DNA from: Pseudoalteromonas luteoviolacea S2607
GTDB lineage: Bacteria > Pseudomonadota > Gammaproteobacteria > Enterobacterales > Alteromonadaceae
Assembly (NCBI RefSeq): GCF_001625575.1
Contig: NZ_AUXV01000056.1
Location: 620,001 to 684,000 of the forward strand
DNA length: 64,000 nucleotides
Reading direction: 5' to 3'
The notes below the pieces were generated by a model that searched no databases, had not been told where the DNA came from, and saw only the letters and a list, made by a program, of their open reading frames with translations. Position 1 is the stretch's first letter, and each line of letters starts with the position of its first letter. Below, piece by piece: positions 9,123-17,114 of the stretch. The position numbers and the translations under genes were made by a program.

Positions 9123-10262
9123 TTACATATCTGCTAATGGGTGGTTTTCTTCATTCCATTTCGGTTTAAAGAACCCTTCGATTACGTCAGTTTCTACATC
9201 ATTAACGGATTTAAAACGCCAATTTGGTTGACCGTCTTTATCAATTAACAAGGCACGTACACCTTCTCGAAATTCACCGACCTCTCCACAGTGAACGGAC
9301 ATTGTCAGTTCATGTGAAAAACAGTCTTTTAAAGACTTTCCAGCAAGGCGCTTTAACTGCTCACTTACTAACACTGCACTAATTGGAGAGCCATGTTTTA
9401 AGCCTGCTTGCGCTTTGCTTAACCATTTATTCTCACTGCTATCAATCGATAGAATATGATCAATTTGTGCAGATAAATCGGGGAGTTCTACTAAGTGGGC
9501 GATATCTTTTGCAAGTGGCTTAAGCGCACTATTTGGTAAAGAGTGCGCGCCGTCTTCGATTGACAGAAGTAACTGAGTTAACTTGTCGTGGTTTAGCACA
9601 TTGGTTTTACCCCAATTCACTTCACGCAAATTATGAAGCAAGATGTCAAAGTGATCAGCATTGATAAAATGATCAGCAAGGCCTACCAGCTTTGCATCAT
9701 TCGCATTCACTGAGGCACCTGTTAAACCTAAGAATAGCCCCATACCCGCAGGCATTTTATTCAAGAAGTAAGAGCCGCCCACATCTGGATATAAACCAAT
9801 CGTAATTTCTGGCATCGCAATACGCGACGTTTCTGTCACTATTCGGTGACTAGCACCTGCCATAAGACCAAGTCCACCACCCATAATGATACCGTTACCC
9901 CATAGTAAAATGGGCTTGTCGTAATTATGGATTTGAAAATCTAGACGGTACTCTTCACTAAAGAAGGTTTCCAAGTAATTATTATCATCGTCAGCAGCCA
10001 TCGCTTTATACAGGCTAACAACGTCACCTCCTGCACAAAACGCCTTTTCGCCAGCGCCTTTAAGCACCACCATGGCGATACTGTCATCTGTCGACCATTC
10101 ACTTAACTGTGGAGCAAGTAAACGAATCATATCTAAGTTAAGCGCATTCAACGCTTTTGGCGCATTCAAGGTGGCAATTGCCACCTTCATGTCGTTATTA
10201 CAGTGCGCCAATTGGAACACGACTGGCGCGTCTTCTTGGTTTAGTAACTGTAATTCAACCAT
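9123..10262 (-). CDS. 3-hydroxyisobutyryl-CoA hydrolase
   Basis: A 379-residue member of the enoyl-CoA hydratase/isomerase superfamily of the HIBCH type. The oxyanion-hole and active-site regions GAGEKAFCAGGDV, GIIMGGGLGL and AMPEITIGLYPDVGGSYFL are characteristic of hydrolases rather than hydratases, and the protein is about 120 residues longer than a crotonase. It releases free 3-hydroxyisobutyrate from its CoA ester in valine degradation. The start is the ATG at 10262, which overlaps the preceding stop codon in the sequence TAATG; a TTG 15 bp upstream is less likely. This overlap implies translational coupling to the enoyl-CoA hydratase gene. Confidence 0.92.
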   Translation of the reverse strand: MVELQLLNQEDAPVVFQLAHCNNDMKVAIATLNAPKALNALNLDMIRLLAPQLSEWSTDDSIAMVVLKGAGEKAFCAGGDVVSLYKAMAADDDNNYLETFFSEEYRLDFQIHNYDKPILLWGNGIIMGGGLGLMAGASHRIVTETSRIAMPEITIGLYPDVGGSYFLNKMPAGMGLFLGLTGASVNANDAKLVGLADHFINADHFDILLHNLREVNWGKTNVLNHDKLTQLLLSIEDGAHSLPNSALKPLAKDIAHLVELPDLSAQIDHILSIDSSENKWLSKAQAGLKHGSPISAVLVSEQLKRLAGKSLKDCFSHELTMSVHCGEVGEFREGVRALLIDKDGQPNWRFKSVNDVETDVIEGFFKPKWNEENHPLADM

Positions 10263-11038
10263 TAGCCATTCACCCAATTTGCTTTGCGTTTCTCTAAGAA
10301 TGCGTTTACGCCTTCTTTTTGATCTTGTGTATCAAATAATGTCACGAACAATTCGCGCTCAAGCGGCAGTGCACTGTCAATCGTGCCTGTACGACCTTTT
10401 TGAATAAGTGACTTGCATGCGGTAACCGCAACAGGGCTTTGATCTTCAACTTTCGTAGCCAAGGCAAGTGCCGCTTCAAGCGCCTGGCCTTGCTCAACAA
10501 CTTCTTCAACTAAGCCGATTTTCTCAGCTTTATCAGCCTTTAAGCGCTCGCCGCATAAAATCATACGCTTAGCCCATCCTTCACCTACTAACCAAGCGAG
10601 GTTTTGTGTACCGCCAGCACAAGGAAGCAAGCCCACTTTCGCTTCAGGTAGCGCCATTTGTGCTTGAGTTTCAGCAATACGAATATCACAAGCAAGAGCA
10701 ACTTCTAATCCACCACCCATAGCGAAGCCGTTAATTGCGGCAATTGATACGCCGCGGAAGTTACTTAACGTCTCGAATGCTTCACCAAACACGCGCGACA
10801 TATCAGCAGCAACGCCCTTGTCACCATCAGCGAATACGTTTAAGTCAGCACCCGCTGAGAAGAACTTTTCACCTTCACCGGTAATGATCAGAGAATAAAT
10901 TTCTTTATCCGCATTAAGTTCAGTTACCAATTCTTTAAGACCGGCTAAGGTGTCACGCGTCCAAGTATTTGCAGGTGGGTTAGACATAGTAACAATTGCA
11001 ATGTGACCACGTTTTTCAAGTTTTAATTGTGCAGACAT
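10262..11038 (-). CDS. Enoyl-CoA hydratase (methacrylyl-CoA hydratase role)
   Basis: A 258-residue crotonase-family protein. Both glutamates used for hydration are visible: in GGGLEVALACD near residue 113 and in ALPEAKVG near 133. The oxyanion-hole motif FSAGADL is near 61. In this operon it most likely hydrates methacrylyl-CoA to 3-hydroxyisobutyryl-CoA, between the acyl-CoA dehydrogenase (11 bp upstream) and the hydrolase (overlapping downstream). Broad short-chain enoyl-CoA hydratase activity is possible. Confidence 0.9.
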   Translation of the reverse strand: MSAQLKLEKRGHIAIVTMSNPPANTWTRDTLAGLKELVTELNADKEIYSLIITGEGEKFFSAGADLNVFADGDKGVAADMSRVFGEAFETLSNFRGVSIAAINGFAMGGGLEVALACDIRIAETQAQMALPEAKVGLLPCAGGTQNLAWLVGEGWAKRMILCGERLKADKAEKIGLVEEVVEQGQALEAALALATKVEDQSPVAVTACKSLIQKGRTGTIDSALPLERELFVTLFDTQDQKEGVNAFLEKRKANWVNG

Positions 11039-11049
11039 TTTTTTGCTCC

Positions 11050-12207
11050 TTATAAAACGCTCGCAGCGCCTTCAGCTAAAATTCGACGGGCAATGATCAC
11101 TCGCATGATCTCATTCGTGCCCTCTAAGATTTGATGAACGCGCACGTCACGTAAATGGCGCTCCAAAGGATATTCTTTGATGTAACCATAACCACCATGG
11201 ATCTGAAGTGCATCATCACACACTTTAGTTCCTACATCAGTTGCGAAACGTTTTGCCATTGCGCAGTAGGTGGTTTTTTCAGGGTCATTACTATCAAGTT
11301 TAAACGCAGCCAAACGAACCATTTGGCGTGCAGCAACAAGCTCTGTATTCATGTCAGCAATTTTGAACTGCAATGCCTGAAATGCAGCCAGAGGTTTACC
11401 GAACTGCTGGCGTTCTTGCATGTATTCTTTTGCTGTATTTAGCGCCTGTTGCGCAGTACCTATTGAGCAAGTCGCAATATTAATACGACCACCGTCTAAA
11501 CCCTGCATTGCAAACTTAAATCCTTCACCTTCTTTACCCATTAGGTTCGCTGCAGGAATTCTAACATCTTCAAATGTAATTAAACGCGTGGGCTGGGCAT
11601 TCCAACCCATTTTCTCTTCTGCTTTACCATAAATCACTCCAGCGGCATCAGCAGGAACAACAAACGCAGAGATCCCTTTAGGGCCATCTTCACCAGTGCG
11701 TGCCATAACAACCAATACATCGGTTTCACCCGCACCTGAGATAAACATTTTCGACCCGTTTAGGACATATTCGTCACCTTCCAGTACGGCTTTGGTTTTG
11801 AGTGATGCGGCATCTGAACCTGAACCTGGCTCAGTTAAACAGTAGGATGCTAATAATTCACCCATTACTAGCTGGTCCATATACTGACCCTTCACCACAT
11901 CAGTACCAAAGCTTGCGATCATCCAAGTCGCCATATTGTGAATCGTCAGCATAGCCGTCGTCGCAGTACAGCCCATCGAAAGCTGTTCGAAAATGATGCT
12001 TGAGTCTAAGCGAGACAAGCCTAAGCCACCGGCCTCTTCTGGTGTATATAAACCACAAAAACCTAGCTCGCCAGCTTGTTTAATGACGTCTTTAGGGAAA
12101 ATATGCTCTTGATCCCAACGAGCAGCGTTTGGTGCAAGCTCGGTCATTGCAAATTGGTAAGCGGTTTCAGCGAATGCCTGTTGATCTTCATTCAGATTAA
12201 AGTCCAT
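11050..12207 (-). CDS. Acyl-CoA dehydrogenase, probable isobutyryl-CoA dehydrogenase
   Basis: A 385-residue FAD-dependent acyl-CoA dehydrogenase. The signatures CLTEPGSGSDAASLKT and QIHGGYGYIKEYPLERHLRD are present. The catalytic Glu is at the C-terminal position in LEGTNEIMR, near residue 363, as in short-chain and isobutyryl-CoA dehydrogenases and unlike isovaleryl-CoA dehydrogenase. It probably makes methacrylyl-CoA from isobutyryl-CoA, the first committed valine step, and passes electrons to ETF; the substrate is inferred from the operon. It starts a possible second transcription unit, since a terminator-like hairpin and a 20-bp palindrome separate it from mmsA. Confidence 0.88.
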   Translation of the reverse strand: MDFNLNEDQQAFAETAYQFAMTELAPNAARWDQEHIFPKDVIKQAGELGFCGLYTPEEAGGLGLSRLDSSIIFEQLSMGCTATTAMLTIHNMATWMIASFGTDVVKGQYMDQLVMGELLASYCLTEPGSGSDAASLKTKAVLEGDEYVLNGSKMFISGAGETDVLVVMARTGEDGPKGISAFVVPADAAGVIYGKAEEKMGWNAQPTRLITFEDVRIPAANLMGKEGEGFKFAMQGLDGGRINIATCSIGTAQQALNTAKEYMQERQQFGKPLAAFQALQFKIADMNTELVAARQMVRLAAFKLDSNDPEKTTYCAMAKRFATDVGTKVCDDALQIHGGYGYIKEYPLERHLRDVRVHQILEGTNEIMRVIIARRILAEGAASVL

Positions 12208-12231
12208 AAAAGACCTCTCTTGTTGTCATAC

Positions 12232-12251
12232 CAAGTGATTTAAATCACTTG
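12232..12251. promoter_or_regulatory. Perfect 20-bp palindrome upstream of acyl-CoA dehydrogenase
   Basis: CAAGTGATTTAAATCACTTG is a perfect palindrome lying 25 bp before the start codon at 12207. It could be an operator for a dimeric regulator, or an RNA hairpin. On the plus strand it is followed by TTTTTATTC, so it could also terminate antisense transcription. No promoter consensus is clear next to it. Confidence 0.45.
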
Positions 12252-12295
12252 TTTTTATTCTTGTTGCACCCGACAGCGTCAGGCGGTACTACTAA

Positions 12296-12320
12296 AAGCC
12301 CAGCATAGATACTGGGCTTA
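12296..12320 (-). terminator. Hairpin after mmsA, terminator or attenuator
   Basis: AAGCCCAG (12296-12303) pairs perfectly with CTGGGCTT (12312-12319). Read on the minus strand the hairpin begins 16 bp after the mmsA stop codon and is followed by TTTTAG, a short U-tract. It could partly uncouple the thiolase-mmsA pair from the downstream genes. Confidence 0.6.
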
Positions 12321-12334
12321 GGGATAATGCAGAA

Positions 12335-13825
12335 TTAACGAAGGTTAATACTCATGTTCGGGCCTGTTACTGCTTCATCAGCAAACCAGCGAGATGTAAT
12401 GGTCTTAGTCTCTGTATAGAAACGTACGCCTTGTTTACCGTAAGTGTGAACATCGCCGTAGAATGAATTTTTCCAGCCAGTAAAGGAGAAGAATGGCAGT
12501 GGTACAGGAATTGGAATATTGATACCAACTTGACCAACTTGAATTTCTTGTTGGAATTTACGAGCAGCAGCACCGCTTGCAGTAAACAATGAAACCCCGT
12601 TACCGTATGGGCTGTTGTTAACAAGCGCAATGGCTTCTTCTAGCGTATCAACAAATACACAATTTAATACAGGACCAAAGATTTCCTCTTTGTAGATGTC
12701 CATATCTGTTGTCACATTGGTAAATAATGTAGGACCTACCCAGTTGCCGTTTTCATAGCCTTCAACTGTAAAATCAGAGCCATCAAGTAAACAGGTTGCA
12801 CCCTGTTGTTTCCCTGATTCAATTAAAGACAAGATACGCGCTTTAGCAGCAGTCGATGTCTGAGGCCCATAAGCAGCTTCAGGGTCATTCCAAACACCTG
12901 GACGTACTTTTTCAAGACCCGCTTTTAAATCATCAACCCACTCTTGAGATTTGCCAACAAACACAGCAACCGATATACCCATACAGCGCTGACCAGCAGC
13001 ACCAACAGACGCACCCACCAAGTTGTTGATTGTCTGCTCTTTGCTTGCATCAGGCATAATTACCATATGGTTTTTAGCGCCTACACATGCCTGTACACGT
13101 TTTAGGTTTTCAGTACCTTTGCTGTAAATGTATTGTCCTACACCACAAGAACCGACAAACGATACAGCACGAATTTCCGGTGCTTCTAAAATTTGGTCTA
13201 CCTGATCTTTACCACCATGAACCACTTGAAGCACGCCCTTCGGTGCGCCAGCCTCTTCGAATAGCTCTACTAAACGCATTGGCGTCAGTGGATCTTGCTC
13301 AGACGGCTTAAGAACAAATGTATTACCGCATACGATTGCCATTGGGAACATCCACAATGGGATCATTGCCGGGAAGTTGAACGGTGTGATACCCGCACAC
13401 ACACCTAAGGGTTGAATGTAAGAATACGTGTCGATGTTACGCGCAACATTTTCAACCGTCTCACCCATCATCATTGCAGGCGCGTTAGCTGCTTGCTCAA
13501 CCACCTCTATCCCGCGCCAAACATCACCTTTAGCGTCCTCAAACGTTTTGCCAAGCTCATGACAAATGATGGTAGCGATCTCTTCTTGGTGCTCTTTTAA
13601 TAGGGCAGCATATCGCATCATGATGCGAGCACGCTCCGGAACTGGCACATTTTTCCAAGTTTGGAATGCTTCTTGAGCAGAGTTAATTGCTGCTTGTACT
13701 TCTTGTGACGTTGCGCAAGGTACCTGTGCAAGTACTTCTTGATTTGCTGGATTAACGACGTCTAACCATTTGTCAGACTGCGACTGTGTGAATTCACCGT
13801 TGATGTATAATGGTACCTGGTGCAT
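12335..13825 (-). CDS. mmsA: Methylmalonate-semialdehyde dehydrogenase (CoA-acylating)
   Basis: A 496-residue aldehyde dehydrogenase of the MmsA type. It has the catalytic Cys in GQRCMGIS near residue 281, the cofactor region ITPFNFPAMIPLWMFP near 145-160 and the C-terminal GWKNSFYGDVHTYGKQG motif typical of MmsA. It converts methylmalonate semialdehyde, NAD+ and CoA to propionyl-CoA, the last step of the valine arm. The start is ATG, preceded by GGGGAGGAG. The gene lies 73 bp downstream of the thiolase gene. Assignment is firm. Confidence 0.94.
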   Translation of the reverse strand: MHQVPLYINGEFTQSQSDKWLDVVNPANQEVLAQVPCATSQEVQAAINSAQEAFQTWKNVPVPERARIMMRYAALLKEHQEEIATIICHELGKTFEDAKGDVWRGIEVVEQAANAPAMMMGETVENVARNIDTYSYIQPLGVCAGITPFNFPAMIPLWMFPMAIVCGNTFVLKPSEQDPLTPMRLVELFEEAGAPKGVLQVVHGGKDQVDQILEAPEIRAVSFVGSCGVGQYIYSKGTENLKRVQACVGAKNHMVIMPDASKEQTINNLVGASVGAAGQRCMGISVAVFVGKSQEWVDDLKAGLEKVRPGVWNDPEAAYGPQTSTAAKARILSLIESGKQQGATCLLDGSDFTVEGYENGNWVGPTLFTNVTTDMDIYKEEIFGPVLNCVFVDTLEEAIALVNNSPYGNGVSLFTASGAAARKFQQEIQVGQVGINIPIPVPLPFFSFTGWKNSFYGDVHTYGKQGVRFYTETKTITSRWFADEAVTGPNMSINLR

Positions 13826-13855
13826 TTTGCACTCCTCCCCAAATAAACTGAAAGT

Positions 13856-13890
13856 AGCGCCGCGTTAAAATTTAGTATAGTTACGGCGCT
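13856..13890 (-). other. Stem-loop between thiolase and mmsA genes
   Basis: AGCGCCG (13856-13862) pairs with CGGCGCT (13884-13890) around a 21-nt AT-rich loop. It fills the short gap between the two minus-strand genes. With only a weak U-run after it, an mRNA-processing or stabilising role is as likely as termination. Confidence 0.35.
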
Positions 13891-13898
13891 TTGACGAT

Positions 13899-15077
13899 TT
13901 AAACTTCTACTGCTAGTGCAACCGCCTCACCACCACCAATACATAGTGATGCAATACCTTTTGATAGGCCGCGATTGCGAAGTGCGTGAATAAGTGTAAC
14001 TAAAATTCGAGCGCCACTTGCACCAATTGGATGACCCAATGCACATGCACCGCCATTGACGTTGACTTTTGCGCTATCAAGTTTCATTTCATTGATTGCA
14101 AGCATAGTTACCATGGCAAATGCTTCATTGATTTCCCAAAGATCTACATCATCTTTTGACCAACCAGCTCTGTCTAAAAGTGAGTTCATCGCGCCAACTG
14201 GTGCAATTGTGAACTCTGCTGGTGCTTGAGAATGTGTCGCATGTGCCACAATCTTACAAAGTGGTGTTAAGCCGTGCGCTTTCGCTTCTGACTCGCTCAT
14301 TAAAATAAGTGCCGCAGCGCCATCAGAGATTGATGAAGAGTTAGCAGCCGTAATGGTGCCATCTTTTTTGAACGCAGGGCGTAACGAAGGAATTTTTGCA
14401 GGACGCGCATTACCAGGTTGTTCATCGGTCGTTACTTCAACATCACCTTTGCGTGTAGAAATGATGTGTGGAATAACTTCATTGTCAAAACTGCCATTTT
14501 CAATTGCAGCATTGGCTTTGCTTAAAGAATTCAGTGCGAACTCATCCATATTTTCACGAGTAATACCGTACTGATCCGCAGTGTCTTGGGCAAAGCAACC
14601 CATTGCTTTTTTATCATATGCATCTTCAAGACCATCAGCCATCATGTGATCTACTACCTGACTATGGCCCATACGCATACCGCCACGAGCATTAGGCATG
14701 AAGTATGGCGCATTTGTCATACTTTCCATACCACCCGCTATCGCTGATTTGATGCTACCTGACTTGATTAGGTCATGCGCAAACATCGCCGCTTTAAGAC
14801 CTGAACCACATACCTTATTGATAGTTGTTGCGCCAGTTGAACGTGCAAGACCCGCATGTAACATCGCTTGACGCGCAGGTGCTTGGCCAAGTCCTGCTGG
14901 TAATACACATCCCATGATAACTTCATCGATGCTGGCATCCGATAAACCAGTATCATTCATTACAGCTTTTATTGCAGTTGCACCTAAATCAGTTGCTGCT
15001 GCACCTGAAAGGCTCCCCATAAAACCACCCATAGGTGTACGTTTTGCTGCTACAATGACTACGGCTTCGTTACTCAT
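13899..15077 (-). CDS. Acetyl-CoA C-acetyltransferase (thiolase)
   Basis: A 392-residue type II (biosynthetic-type) thiolase with all active-site blocks: the nucleophilic Cys in KVCGSGLKA near residue 90, GHPIGASGAR near 355 and the second Cys in CIGGGEA near 380. It cleaves or forms acetoacetyl-CoA. In this locus it most likely splits the acetoacetyl-CoA made by leucine degradation (HMG-CoA lyase plus the CoA transferase) to two acetyl-CoA. It is the first gene of the minus-strand arm, with a strong AGGAG ribosome-binding site and a promoter that overlaps a LiuR-type palindrome. Confidence 0.92.
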   Translation of the reverse strand: MSNEAVVIVAAKRTPMGGFMGSLSGAAATDLGATAIKAVMNDTGLSDASIDEVIMGCVLPAGLGQAPARQAMLHAGLARSTGATTINKVCGSGLKAAMFAHDLIKSGSIKSAIAGGMESMTNAPYFMPNARGGMRMGHSQVVDHMMADGLEDAYDKKAMGCFAQDTADQYGITRENMDEFALNSLSKANAAIENGSFDNEVIPHIISTRKGDVEVTTDEQPGNARPAKIPSLRPAFKKDGTITAANSSSISDGAAALILMSESEAKAHGLTPLCKIVAHATHSQAPAEFTIAPVGAMNSLLDRAGWSKDDVDLWEINEAFAMVTMLAINEMKLDSAKVNVNGGACALGHPIGASGARILVTLIHALRNRGLSKGIASLCIGGGEAVALAVEV

Positions 15078-15130
15078 TTAAAACTCCTGTTAACAAGCAA
15101 ATAGCTTGCTTTTAGTAATCTATTACGTCG

Positions 15131-15166
15131 AGCATACCTAAAATTTACGTTTACGCCAACGTAAAT
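15131..15166 (-). promoter_or_regulatory. Thiolase/mmsA promoter with LiuR-type operator
   Basis: On the minus strand TTGGCG (15159-15154) and TATGCT (15136-15131) are separated by 17 bp, a reasonable sigma70 promoter. A perfect 9-bp inverted repeat, ATTTACGTT-N6-AACGTAAAT, covers 15143-15166 and overlaps the -35 element and spacer. Similar TTTACG/CGTAAA words occur in the liuR promoter. LiuR is a MerR-family protein known in gammaproteobacteria to control branched-chain acid catabolism, so this is most likely its operator. Confidence 0.7.
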
Positions 15167-15371
15167 CTAAAATCAAGCATTTTGCGTTTTTTAAAAATGT
15201 AAAGTTTACTTGCACAGTTATCTTGCCACGATGGCATTTTACTGCGCATTCCCTTGCTATATCCGATGTTGAAGAGCAATTTAACAAAGCATATAGTGCC
15301 TTATGCGAGCTAAAAGTAGTTCAAGATCCAGATTTTGCATATGCGACTAAAGCATGATGCAAAAACGACAC
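15167..15371. other. Divergent intergenic region between valine and leucine arms
   Basis: The gap between the thiolase gene (start 15077) and liuR (start 15434) is 356 bp. Apart from the two promoter/operator sites listed separately, it holds GTAAAGTTTAC (15199-15209), an 11-base inverted repeat that could be a third, weaker regulator site. No supported ORF and no tRNA-like structure were seen. Confidence 0.5.
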
Positions 15372-15400
15372 TTTACCTTTACGTAAACTTCACTTATATT
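15372..15400 (+). promoter_or_regulatory. liuR promoter with operator palindrome
   Basis: TTTACC (15372-15377) and TATATT (15395-15400) are separated by 17 bp. The perfect palindrome TTTACGTAAA (15378-15387) lies in the spacer, the position typical of MerR-family operators. The same words occur in the thiolase promoter, which supports autoregulation of liuR and shared control of both arms. Confidence 0.65.
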
Positions 15401-15433
15401 GGTCTAATCAGTTTCGAAGTAAGTGTGTAAATA

Positions 15434-15829
15434 ATGCAAGACACCAATAAAGAACCAACCTACTCAATAAGCGAGCTCGCTAAGGAATTTGACATTACCA
15501 CACGAAGTATTCGTTTTTATGAAGATCAAGGATTACTTTCGCCAGAGCGTAATGGCCAAACCCGAATATATTCAAAAAGGGACAAAGTTCGTCTCAAACT
15601 TATTTTGCGTGGTAAGCGACTTGGTTTTACGCTTGCCGAAACTGGCAGACTATTTGAGTTATATGATGCGGACAAGTCCAGCGAAAAGCAGCTACATACA
15701 ATGCTGCAACTAATTGAAGAGAAAAAAGCAGATCTCAGTCAACAGATGGATGACATAAAAGTCGTATTGATGGAACTTGTCACGGCTGAAAGACGCTGCT
15801 TAGATACACTAAAAGAACTACAAGACTAA
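15434..15829 (+). CDS. liuR: MerR-family regulator of branched-chain catabolism
   Basis: A 131-residue MerR-family protein. The N-terminal winged helix (YSISELAKEFDITTRSIRFY, then EDQGLLSPER) is followed by a coiled-coil dimerisation helix. A Cys lies near the C-terminus (ERRCLDTLKELQD). LiuR of gammaproteobacteria represses or modulates leucine/isovalerate genes and is encoded at the head of the liu operon, as here. It starts at ATG 15434 and lies 98 bp before liuA, with a hairpin in the gap. Operator-like palindromes occur in its own promoter and in the divergent thiolase promoter. Assignment is firm from family and context; the effector (probably a CoA ester) is not visible. Confidence 0.9.
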   Translation: MQDTNKEPTYSISELAKEFDITTRSIRFYEDQGLLSPERNGQTRIYSKRDKVRLKLILRGKRLGFTLAETGRLFELYDADKSSEKQLHTMLQLIEEKKADLSQQMDDIKVVLMELVTAERRCLDTLKELQD

Positions 15830-15851
15830 TTAATAGACAGTAAGTGTCTGT

Positions 15852-15880
15852 CCGGAGTGGTTATATTAAATACACTCCGG
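15852..15880 (+). other. Stem-loop between liuR and liuA
   Basis: CCGGAGTG (15852-15859) and CACTCCGG (15873-15880) form a perfect 8-bp stem with a 13-nt loop. There is no T-run after it (TTCCCAAA), so it is a weak terminator at best. It may cause partial termination or processing that sets liuR expression apart from liuABCDE. Confidence 0.45.
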
Positions 15881-15927
15881 TTCCCAAACGGGGACGAAGT
15901 ACACAATCTCACACAGGATGACAACAA

Positions 15928-17103
15928 ATGAGCACTGTATCACTATATAAAGAATTGAACTTTGGGCTTGGCGAAACAGCAGACATGATCCGTGATCATG
16001 TTAATAATTTTGCTACTAGCGAAATCGCGCCACTGGCTGAAAAGACAGACCAAGAAAACGCCTTCCCGAATGAGATGTGGCCAAAGTTTGGTGAAATGGG
16101 CCTACTGGGGATCACGGTGCCAGAAGAGTTTGGTGGCGCAAATATGGGCTACCTTGAGCATGTTATTGCGATGGAAGAAATTAGCCGTGCAAGTGCATCA
16201 ATAGGTTTAAGCTATGGCGCACACTCAAACCTGTGTGTAAACCAAATTAACCGTAACGGTAACCAAGCACAAAAAGAAAAGTATTTACCAAAGCTAATCA
16301 CTGGTGAGCACATTGGCGCATTAGCTATGAGTGAGCCAAATTCAGGCTCTGATGTGGTTTCTATGAAACTAAAAGCCGAGAAGAAAGGCGACAAATATGT
16401 TCTAAATGGCAATAAAATGTGGATCACAAATGGTCCAGATGCAGATGTTTTTGTTATCTACGCAAAAACTGAGCTAGACGCTGGTCCTCGTGGTATTACT
16501 GCTTTCATTGTAGAGCGCGATTTCCCTGGTTTCTCTACAGCTCAAAAACTAGATAAATTGGGGATGAGAGGCTCCAATACTTGTGAGCTGGTTTTCGAAG
16601 ACTGTGAAGTACCTGAAGAGAATATCCTGGGTACCTTGAACGAAGGCGTAAAAGTATTGATGAGTGGTTTAGACTACGAGCGCGTCGTACTAGCTGGCGG
16701 CCCTCTGGGCATTATGCAAGCTTGTATGGATGTGGTTGTACCTTACATCCACGAACGTCAACAGTTTAACCAATCAATCGGCGAATTCCAGCTGGTGCAA
16801 GGTAAAATCGCAGATATGTATACACAAATGAATGCTGCACGCTCTTATGTGTATACCGTAGCAAAAGCGTGTGACCGTGGTGAAACAACCCGTAAAGACG
16901 CAGCGGGTGCAATTCTATATGCAGCCGAGCTAGCGACCAAATTGGCGCTAGATGCGATTCAACTTCTTGGCGGTAACGGTTACATCAACGAGTACTCAAC
17001 TGGTCGCTTACTACGTGATGCAAAACTGTATGAGATTGGTGCCGGCACTTCAGAAATCCGTCGTATGCTTATCGGCCGTGAGCTATTCAACGAAAGCCGT
17101 TAA
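15928..17103 (+). CDS. liuA: Isovaleryl-CoA dehydrogenase
   Basis: A 391-residue acyl-CoA dehydrogenase. Two features mark it as isovaleryl-CoA dehydrogenase. The usual C-terminal catalytic Glu is replaced by Gly in EIGAGTSEIRR. The catalytic Glu instead sits in GLDYERVVLAGGPLG, near residue 251. The FAD/acyl-CoA signatures AMSEPNSGSDVVSMKL and QLLGGNGYINEY are intact. It makes 3-methylcrotonyl-CoA from isovaleryl-CoA and passes electrons to ETF, the first liu step. It is followed 11 bp later by liuB. Confidence 0.94.
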   Translation: MSTVSLYKELNFGLGETADMIRDHVNNFATSEIAPLAEKTDQENAFPNEMWPKFGEMGLLGITVPEEFGGANMGYLEHVIAMEEISRASASIGLSYGAHSNLCVNQINRNGNQAQKEKYLPKLITGEHIGALAMSEPNSGSDVVSMKLKAEKKGDKYVLNGNKMWITNGPDADVFVIYAKTELDAGPRGITAFIVERDFPGFSTAQKLDKLGMRGSNTCELVFEDCEVPEENILGTLNEGVKVLMSGLDYERVVLAGGPLGIMQACMDVVVPYIHERQQFNQSIGEFQLVQGKIADMYTQMNAARSYVYTVAKACDRGETTRKDAAGAILYAAELATKLALDAIQLLGGNGYINEYSTGRLLRDAKLYEIGAGTSEIRRMLIGRELFNESR

Positions 17104-17114
17104 GGAGAATTGGC

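Noticed and set aside
15211..15371. Possible pseudogene or small ORF in the liuR/thiolase gap
   Set aside because: Short frames are interrupted by stops in all phases and none has a ribosome-binding site or recognisable sequence.
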